Translations under genes and position numbers: made by a program
In this document: positions 58,418 to 64,000 of the stretch, piece by piece
Layout: the number at the start of each line of letters is the position of its first letter
Position numbering within the stretch: the stretch's first letter is position 1
NCBI RefSeq assembly: GCF_022829405.1
Contig: NZ_JAKSXW010000130.1
Coordinates: 62,001-126,000, forward strand
DNA length: 64,000 nucleotides
Source: Methylobacterium sp. J-076
GTDB taxonomy: Bacteria > Pseudomonadota > Alphaproteobacteria > Rhizobiales > Beijerinckiaceae
Reading direction: 5' to 3'
Notes under the pieces: generated by a model
The model's input: the letters and a program-made list of their open reading frames with translations, nothing else
Told to the model about the DNA's origin: nothing
The model's database searches: none

Positions 58418-59854
58418 GTGGACCAAGTTCTCTCACGCTGGCTGAACTCGACGGCGCTGCTGCGGTCGGACGTCGAGGCCCTCATCGGGGTCGCCATCGC
58501 CCTCGCGGTGACCGTCCATGCCCTGTTGCGCAAGCGGCGGGTGAGCGTCGCGGTCGGCTGGATCGGTCTGGCGTGGCTCTCGCCGATCTTCGGCTCGGCC
58601 CTGTACCTCCTCCTCGGCATCAACCGGGTGTACCGGCGGGCGCGCCGGATGCGCGGGCGCCTCTCCGACGCCCTCCCCCCGCCCGATACCGACGACGCGG
58701 TCGTGCCGGAGGCCCTGTGGCCCCTCGACCGGGCGATCCGGCGCATCACCGGAACCCCGGCCCTCACCGGCAACCGCGTGCAGATGTACCGCAACGGGGA
58801 CGAGGCCTACCCCGAGATGCTGGCGGCGATCCGCGACGCGAGGGCGAGCATCGGCCTGTCGAGCTACATCTTCCGCGACGACGAGACCGGACGCCAGATC
58901 TGCGATGCGGTCGCCGCGGCGCAGGCCCGTGGGGTCGCGGTCCGGGTGATCATCGATGGGATCGGCGGCGGCTACTTCCTCACGCCGGCCTACAAGCGCC
59001 TGAGGGCGGCCGGCGTCCCCGCCGCGCTGTTCATGCACTCCGCCCTGCCCTGGCGCATGCCGTTCCTGAACCTGCGCAACCACAAGAAGCTCCTGATCCT
59101 CGACGGGAGGGTGGCCTTCACCGGCGGCCTCAACATCGCCCAGGCGAACCGCCTCAGCACCGGGCCGGACCATCCGATCCGCGACATCCACTTCCGCCTG
59201 GAGGGGCCGGTGGTGGAGCAGCTCGCCACGACCTTCGCCGCCGACTGGGCCTTCGCCGACGGCGAGAACCTCGACGGGCCGCCCTGGTTCGTGGAGGCGC
59301 CCTCCGCCGGGCGCTCGGTCGCCCGCGCGGTCACCTCCGGCCCGGACGCCGACGTCCAGAAGATCGAGCAGGTCGTCATCCAGGCGCTCGGCTGTGCCCG
59401 GCGCTCGGTCAAGATCGCGACGCCCTACTTCCTGCCGGACGAGCTCGTCACCGGCGCCCTCACCCAGGCGGCGACGCGCGGCGTCGTGGTGGAGGTCGTG
59501 ATCCCCGCCGTCAGCGACCACCGCTTCATCGATTGGGCGATGCGGGCGCATCTCGACCTGCTGATCCGCGCGGGCGTGCGCGTCTTCCTCGACCGCGGGG
59601 CGTTCGATCACGCCAAGGCGATGGTGGTGGACGACGTGTGGTGCTTCGTCGGCAGCGCGAACTGGGACATGCGCAGCTTCCGCCTGAACTTCGAGCTCAA
59701 CGTCGAGATCATCGATGCGGAGATCGCCGCCGGGATCGATGTGCTGATCCGGTCCAAGATGGACCTGCCCCTCAGCACTCAGGATCTCGCCGCCCGATCC
59801 TTGCCCGTGCGCCTGCGCGACGCAGCCGTGCGGCTGCTGCTGCCATACCTCTGA
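58418..59854 (+). CDS. cls: Cardiolipin synthase
   Basis: Phospholipase D-superfamily enzyme joining phosphatidylglycerols. From GTG 58418 (AGG six bases upstream; the TTG at 58412 is an alternative) it has 478 residues. An N-terminal helical PLDN domain with IGLAWLSPIFGSALYLLLGI comes first. The first HKD site is NLRNHKKLLILDGRVAFTGG, the second FDHAKAMVVDDVWCFVGSANWD. Both are intact. The open frame from 58352 is longer but has no ribosome site. Its 3' end overlaps the EEP gene. Confidence 0.9.
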   Translation: MDQVLSRWLNSTALLRSDVEALIGVAIALAVTVHALLRKRRVSVAVGWIGLAWLSPIFGSALYLLLGINRVYRRARRMRGRLSDALPPPDTDDAVVPEALWPLDRAIRRITGTPALTGNRVQMYRNGDEAYPEMLAAIRDARASIGLSSYIFRDDETGRQICDAVAAAQARGVAVRVIIDGIGGGYFLTPAYKRLRAAGVPAALFMHSALPWRMPFLNLRNHKKLLILDGRVAFTGGLNIAQANRLSTGPDHPIRDIHFRLEGPVVEQLATTFAADWAFADGENLDGPPWFVEAPSAGRSVARAVTSGPDADVQKIEQVVIQALGCARRSVKIATPYFLPDELVTGALTQAATRGVVVEVVIPAVSDHRFIDWAMRAHLDLLIRAGVRVFLDRGAFDHAKAMVVDDVWCFVGSANWDMRSFRLNFELNVEIIDAEIAAGIDVLIRSKMDLPLSTQDLAARSLPVRLRDAAVRLLLPYL

Positions 59855-60557
59855 GGGTCTGCGGCGCGGTCGTCTCCGGCTCGGGGCAGAGATGGACCAC
59901 GATCGGCCGGTGGTCCGAGGGGCCGCGCGGCAGCACGGCGCTGTCCCGGCAGACGAGGCCCCGGGTGAGGCATCGGTCGAGGCGCAGGGGCAGCACCTCG
60001 ATCATCGCGTGGGTCGGCCGTCGCGGGCCCACGTCCCGGAACCCCGGCACCAGGGCCGGGCCGACGATGTTGTAGTCGCCGAGCACGGCGGCCCGGGGCG
60101 GCAGGCCCGCCACGATCCGGCGAAGCTGGCGGCGGTTCAGCATCTGCCCGTGCGAGAGATGGACGTTGGCGACGCCGAAGGTCCCGAGGTCGAGCACTTG
60201 GCAGACCCGGTGGACGATGGCGCCGGACGGCAGGGTCACCGTCCGCGGCGGGGTCGGAAACGGGGTCGGGCTCCACATCGCCAGCCCATGGATCCGCCCC
60301 GGCAGGGGCGACCACGCATAATGTCCGCCGACCCGCTCCTTCAGGAAGCCGATCGCCCGGGTCGCCTCCTGCATCAGCAGCAGATCGGGCGATTCCTGCT
60401 CGATCAGCGCGATCACGTCCTCGATCGCCGCGCCGACCCGGCGGAGGAGGTTCCAGCTCACGATCTTGAAGGCCGGGGCCTCCGGCGTGAGGAAATCCGG
60501 CGCCAGACGTTCGGCGGCGGCGATTTCGGGCGCATCCGTGCGCGTGGGTTTCGTCAT
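59772..60557 (-). CDS. Endonuclease/exonuclease/phosphatase-family hydrolase
   Basis: A 261-residue EEP-fold enzyme. Motifs are FKIVSWNLLRR, LLLMQEATRA with the metal Glu, the His in VHLSHGQMLNRRQLRR, AVLGDYNIVGP, and the final PRGPSDHRPIVVH with catalytic Asp-His. There is no signal peptide. The substrate could be DNA, a phosphoester or a lipid head group. The last 83 bp overlap the end of cls in antisense. Pairing with cls is seen in other rhizobia and may hint at phospholipid work. Confidence 0.88.
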   Translation of the reverse strand: MTKPTRTDAPEIAAAERLAPDFLTPEAPAFKIVSWNLLRRVGAAIEDVIALIEQESPDLLLMQEATRAIGFLKERVGGHYAWSPLPGRIHGLAMWSPTPFPTPPRTVTLPSGAIVHRVCQVLDLGTFGVANVHLSHGQMLNRRQLRRIVAGLPPRAAVLGDYNIVGPALVPGFRDVGPRRPTHAMIEVLPLRLDRCLTRGLVCRDSAVLPRGPSDHRPIVVHLCPEPETTAPQTLRGMAAAAARLRRAGARARIGRRDPEC

Positions 60558-60841
60558 CGCCCCCGACCGTGTCCCATCGCCGGCCTCCCTGCCGCCGTGC
60601 GCAAACGCGTCACGGCCCCGTCCGTTCGACGGGTCGGCCGCGCCGCTCTGGCCCACGATCCCGGCCCCCGTATGGCCGTAAGCGTCCCGGAAACCACGCT
60701 GCAAACACAACTGACGCGCCCGGGCCGAATCGGGGGCCCGCGCCGCGTTCGCCCCGTGCGCCATTCGCCGCGATATGCTTTAGACCGCAACGATATTGCC
60801 AAGTGGTCCGTCCGGGCCGCACCAAATCGTGGGAGTCTTCC

Positions 60842-61639
60842 GTGGCCGCACACAAGCGTCACATCCGCCTCGCCGTGGGCGCGCTCGCCCTCCTCGGCGG
60901 TGCCCTCACGCAGGCGCAGGCCGCGCAATGCGGGAACACCTCGGCCGGCTTCGAGACCTGGAAGCGCGAGTTCATCGCCGAGAACCGCGGCAGCGCCAGC
61001 GCCGCCAGCCTCGATGCCCTGGCCGGCACCAGCTACTCCACCGCGACGATCTCCGCCGACCGCGGCCAGCACAGCTTCAAGCTCTCCCTCGACCAGTTCA
61101 TGGCCAAGCGCGGCGCCGCGACCATCGTCAAGCGCGGCCGTGCGCTGAAGCGGACCAACGCGGCCCTGTTCGACTCCATCGAGCAGCGCTACGGCGTGCC
61201 GCCCGGCCCGCTCCTGGCGATCTGGGGCATGGAGACCGGGTTCGGGGCCGTGAAGGGCAATGTGAACACCCTCTCGGCCGTGGCGACGCTCGCCTACGAT
61301 TGCCGCCGCTCGGAATACTTCACCGACCAGCTCCGGGCCGCCCTCACCCTGATCGACAGGGGCATCATCTCGGGCGCCACCCGCGGCGCGGCCCATGGCG
61401 AGATCGGCCACACCCAGTTCCTGCCGAAGAACGTGCTGAACTACGGTACCGGCGGCGATCTCAACAACGTCGGGGCGGCCCTGTCCTCCACGGCGAACTT
61501 CCTGAAGGCCCACGGCTGGCAGCGGGGCGCCGGCTACCAGCCGGGCGAGCCGAACTTCGCCGCCCTCCAGGGTTGGAACGCCGCCCAGGTCTACGAGCGC
61601 GCCATCGCCATCATCGGCAAGCAGATCGACCAGGAGTAG
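60842..61639 (+). CDS. MltB-type lytic murein transglycosylase
   Basis: Cleaves peptidoglycan glycan strands to 1,6-anhydro products. From GTG 60842 (GGGAG seven bases upstream) it has 265 residues. A signal peptide (IRLAVGALALLGGALTQAQAAQ) precedes the catalytic domain: PGPLLAIWGMETGFG with the active-site Glu, NTLSAVATLAYDCRRSEYF, GEIGHTQFLP and the NVGAALSSTANFLKAHGW block. It lacks the peptidoglycan-binding extension of longer members. It works on the same wall made by PBP1A at the left of the window. Confidence 0.93.
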   Translation: MAAHKRHIRLAVGALALLGGALTQAQAAQCGNTSAGFETWKREFIAENRGSASAASLDALAGTSYSTATISADRGQHSFKLSLDQFMAKRGAATIVKRGRALKRTNAALFDSIEQRYGVPPGPLLAIWGMETGFGAVKGNVNTLSAVATLAYDCRRSEYFTDQLRAALTLIDRGIISGATRGAAHGEIGHTQFLPKNVLNYGTGGDLNNVGAALSSTANFLKAHGWQRGAGYQPGEPNFAALQGWNAAQVYERAIAIIGKQIDQE

Positions 61640-61710
61640 GACGGGCTGCGGCGGAAACCCTCGCCGACGCTCTCGAAGACGGTCTGGATCTCAGAGCCGG
61701 CCGCCTGAAT

Positions 61711-61741
61711 GCGCCCTCCCCCCGCAGAGGGGGAGGGCGTC
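61711..61741. terminator. GC-rich hairpin between convergent genes
   Basis: GCCCTCCCC pairs with GGGGAGGGC around CCGCAGA in the gap between the MltB-type gene (plus) and the MHS transporter gene (minus). There is no T-run, so termination is possible but not assured. Confidence 0.35.
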
Positions 61742-61751
61742 GCGCTGCCCC

Positions 61752-63113
61752 CTACGCGTGGGCGTAATCCGGCTTCTTGCCCAGCGCCTCTTCCACGGTG
61801 CCCGCCCCGTCGAGATAGCCGTGGACCTTCGGGTTCGGCATGATCAGCGAGGCGACGAAGGCGATGGCGAGCAGGATCGTCACGTACCAGAAGAACGTGC
61901 CCTCCATCCCGTTGTCCTTGAACCACAGGGCGACGAACTCGGCCGTGCCGCCGAACAGGGCGTTGGCGATGGCGTAGGACAGGCCGACCCCGAGGGCGCG
62001 CACGTTGGTGGGGAACAGCTCCGCCTTCACGATGCCGCTGATGCCCGTGTAGAACGAGATGACCGAGAGCCCCAGGGTGATCATCGCGAAGGCGAGGTAG
62101 GGATCCTTGTTGGTGCCGAGGAACGACATCAGCGGCACCACCATCAGCATGCCGAGCCCGCTGTAGAGGATCATGTTCGCCTTGCGGCCGATCCTGTCCG
62201 ACAAAGCGCCGAAGATCGGCTGGATCAGCATGTAGACCAGCAGCACCCACGTCATCACCTGTGAGGCGGAGGTCTTGGGCATGCCGGCGGTGTTGACGAG
62301 ATACTTCTGCATGTAGGTCGTGAACGTATAGAAGCTCAGGCTGCCGCCCGCCGTGTAGGCGAGGACGACGCAGAACGCCCGCCAGTGCTTGAACAGGGCG
62401 CCGAACGTGCCGGCATTCTCCATGTCGCCGCCCTGCTTGGTTTCGGCGAGGGAGCGCCGCAGGTACAGGGCCACCACGGCGAGGCCGGCGCCGATGAAGA
62501 ACGGGATGCGCCAGCCATAGGCCGTCAGCTCGTCGCCGGTCATGACGGATTGCAGGGTTACGAGGACCAGCGAGGCGAGGAGCTGGCCGCCGATGAGCGT
62601 GACGTACTGGAACGAGGCGAAGAAGCCGCGTTTCCCCTTGATCGCGACCTCGCTCATGTAGGTCGCCGAGGTGCCGTACTCACCGCCCACCGACAGGCCC
62701 TGGAGCATGCGGGCGAGCAGCAGGAGCACCGGCGCCAGGGTCCCCACCGTGGCGTAGGTTGGCAGGATGCCGATGAGCAGCGAGCCGAAGCACATCATCA
62801 GCACCGAGATGACCATCGAGGCCCGCCGCCCGACCCGGTCGCCGATGCGGCCGAACAGCCAGCCGCCGACCGGGCGCATGAAGAAGCCCACCGCGAAGAT
62901 GCCCGCCGTCTGGAGCAGCTGGCTGGTGGAATCGCCCTTCGGGAAGAAGGCCGGGGCGAAGTAGAGGGCGAAGAAGGCGTAGCAGTAGAAGTCGTACCAC
63001 TCGACGAGGTTGCCGGAGGAGGAGCCGACGATCGCCAGGATGCGGCGCCGCCGGTCGGCGGCATCGTGGACGTCTGACGTGATGGCGATATGGCCGCCGG
63101 GGGGAACGGACAT
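61752..63113 (-). CDS. MHS-family MFS proton symporter
   Basis: A 453-residue transporter with 12 helices. The metabolite:H+ symporter pattern is clear: [20 protein letters not shown] in helix 1 and [16 protein letters not shown] in the loop 2-3. The [21 protein letters not shown] helix-5 signature follows, as in ShiA, KgtP and ProP. Substrates of this group are organic acids, osmolytes or shikimate; none can be fixed here. ATG 63113 starts it after a His/Asp-rich cytoplasmic tail. Convergent with the transglycosylase gene. Confidence 0.92.
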   Translation of the reverse strand: MSVPPGGHIAITSDVHDAADRRRRILAIVGSSSGNLVEWYDFYCYAFFALYFAPAFFPKGDSTSQLLQTAGIFAVGFFMRPVGGWLFGRIGDRVGRRASMVISVLMMCFGSLLIGILPTYATVGTLAPVLLLLARMLQGLSVGGEYGTSATYMSEVAIKGKRGFFASFQYVTLIGGQLLASLVLVTLQSVMTGDELTAYGWRIPFFIGAGLAVVALYLRRSLAETKQGGDMENAGTFGALFKHWRAFCVVLAYTAGGSLSFYTFTTYMQKYLVNTAGMPKTSASQVMTWVLLVYMLIQPIFGALSDRIGRKANMILYSGLGMLMVVPLMSFLGTNKDPYLAFAMITLGLSVISFYTGISGIVKAELFPTNVRALGVGLSYAIANALFGGTAEFVALWFKDNGMEGTFFWYVTILLAIAFVASLIMPNPKVHGYLDGAGTVEEALGKKPDYAHA

Positions 63114-63345
63114 GGCGTCTCCGGATGTCGCGGGCGGGCCGGCCCCCTGGCCGGCTTCTCATGCGCCGGGGGACGTTACAGGCCGAGGCCGCCCCTGCAA
63201 GCGCCGTTCACGGTCCCGTGTGGTTTCCCCCGGCTGTTGTCACGGCGATGCGGCGAAGGCGGCCCGGAACGGTTTCCCAGACTCCCCCGTTCCGGCCCGG
63301 GTCGAGCGTCCGGATGGCGCGCCCTCTGCGACGGCGGGACGGCAC

Positions 63346-64000
63346 ATGAACAGGATTCTTCGCGGTACGGTGACCGCAGCGATCATCATGGCGGGTGCGA
63401 CGACCGCCTTCGCGCAGGGTGGCCCCGGCGGTGGCGGCGGCCCCGGTGCGGGCGGCCCGGGCGCGGGTGGCGGCCCCGCCGGTGCCGGTGCGGGCGGGCC
63501 GGGAGGTGCGGGCGGCCCAGGTGGTCCGGGTGCGGGTGGTCCGGGCGCGGGCGGCCCCGGTGCAGGCGGCGGGGCGGGTGCGCCCGGCGGCATGCGTGGT
63601 GGCGAAGGCGGTCGTGGCCCGGCGGCCGGCGGTCCCGCCGAGCGCGGCGGTGCGGCTGAACGGGGTGGCCCTGCCGAGCGCGGCGGTGCGCCGGGCGGTC
63701 CCAATGCCCGCGAGGACGGGCCGAACGGCCGGGGCGGCGCCGAGCGCGGCGGTGAACGGTCCGGTGCGGCCGAGCGCGGTGGTCCGGATGGGCGCAACGG
63801 CCCCGGAGCCGGCGGCGAGCGCCGGGGTGGGGAGCGGGGCCCCGGCGCCCGTGGCGGACGCGACGCGGGCGGCCCTGCCCGGGGCGGCTATTCGCGCCTG
63901 GATACGGCCCGGCGCGGCGAGTTCCGGCAGTCGTTCACGCGCCTGGGCGTGTCGCGCCTGAGCGACGTGGCCTTCGCCCTCAGCGTCGGCACGGCAATTC
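63346..64000 (+). CDS. Gly-rich secreted protein (3' end outside window)
   Basis: An open frame from ATG 63346 running off the right edge (at least 218 codons). A signal peptide (RILRGTVTAAIIMAGATTAFAQ) is followed by about 60 residues of Gly/Pro/Ala repeats (GGPGAGGPGAGG-like). A second repeat region has AERGG units seen at least five times. The last visible part is an ordered stretch, GEFRQSFTRLGVSRLSDVAF then ALSVGTAI, similar in style to DUF1236-type domains. Function unknown; probably a periplasmic or envelope protein. Confidence 0.75.
   Translation, partial: MNRILRGTVTAAIIMAGATTAFAQGGPGGGGGPGAGGPGAGGGPAGAGAGGPGGAGGPGGPGAGGPGAGGPGAGGGAGAPGGMRGGEGGRGPAAGGPAERGGAAERGGPAERGGAPGGPNAREDGPNGRGGAERGGERSGAAERGGPDGRNGPGAGGERRGGERGPGARGGRDAGGPARGGYSRLDTARRGEFRQSFTRLGVSRLSDVAFALSVGTAI

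Noticed and set aside
63395..63961. 188-codon Arg/Ala/Val-rich plus-strand ORF
   Set aside because: Out-of-frame shadow of the Gly-rich secreted protein whose frame begins at 63346 with a signal peptide.

Overview
The window is GC-rich (about 70% by eye), densely coded chromosomal DNA. It almost certainly comes from an alphaproteobacterium of the Hyphomicrobiales, most likely Methylobacteriaceae (Methylobacterium or a relative). This is inferred from several neighbourhoods typical of that order: hbd-etfA-etfB-PduO adenosyltransferase-HIG1; zinc-ribbon protein-ftsE-ftsX-YdcF; tolQRAB; ahcY next to a DivL-type kinase; and hpf-ptsN. Many genes use GTG or TTG starts. No rRNA, CRISPR array, insertion sequence, integrase, phage or plasmid gene was seen. 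This is core genome rather than an island.

Layout. 1-9 kb: an aldo/keto reductase cut by the window edge, a class A PBP, an Arg/Asp-rich secreted protein, a PilZ protein, an HNH nuclease, a TPP-riboswitch-controlled thiC, a secreted protein, a FlaG-like protein and a GT2 glycosyltransferase. 9-13.6 kb: thioredoxin-fold protein, small conserved protein, TetR regulator, DUF2852 protein, upp, quinone oxidoreductase, small membrane protein. 13.7-18.4 kb (minus strand): hydroxyacyl-CoA dehydrogenase, ETF, B12 adenosyltransferase, a PagL-like lipid A deacylase and a HIG1 protein. 18.5-22 kb: zinc-ribbon protein, ftsE-ftsX, YdcF. 22.4-26 kb: ptsN, hpf, small proteins, tRNA-Pro(CGG), a phosphopantetheinyl transferase. 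26-35.4 kb: ligA, an exonuclease fused to a SWIM finger, a fadJ-type enzyme, an EAL protein, a DUF2059 protein, a thiolase and an HpcH/HpaI aldolase. 35.6-39.7 kb: tolQRAB. 39.8-49.3 kb: response regulator, MFS exporter, DivL-type pseudokinase, ahcY, CsbD protein, kup, bioD. 49.3-58.3 kb: secA, parvulin, a 53-codon ORF, hemH, ung, small proteins, enoyl-CoA hydratase. 58.4-64 kb: cardiolipin synthase, EEP hydrolase, MltB-type transglycosylase, MHS transporter and a Gly-rich secreted protein cut by the right edge.

How the genes fit together. Three themes recur. The first is the cell envelope: PBP1A, FtsEX, Tol, MltB, PagL-like protein, cardiolipin synthase, SecA and parvulin. The second is acyl-CoA oxidation with electron transfer: fadJ, thiolase, enoyl-CoA hydratases, hbd and ETF. 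The third is C1/B12/methionine-cycle and cofactor metabolism: thiC, ahcY, adenosyltransferase, hemH and bioD. The most informative non-coding signals are two exact TTAA-N7-TTAA sites matching the CtrA consensus, one directly upstream of the FlaG-like gene. The window also encodes a DivL-type kinase with Tyr in place of the phospho-accepting His, and DivL is an upstream regulator of CtrA. Other signals are a TPP riboswitch, an 18-bp palindrome before ahcY, a palindromic intergenic repeat family (three copies and a remnant, with covarying arms), and several gene-proximal inverted repeats.
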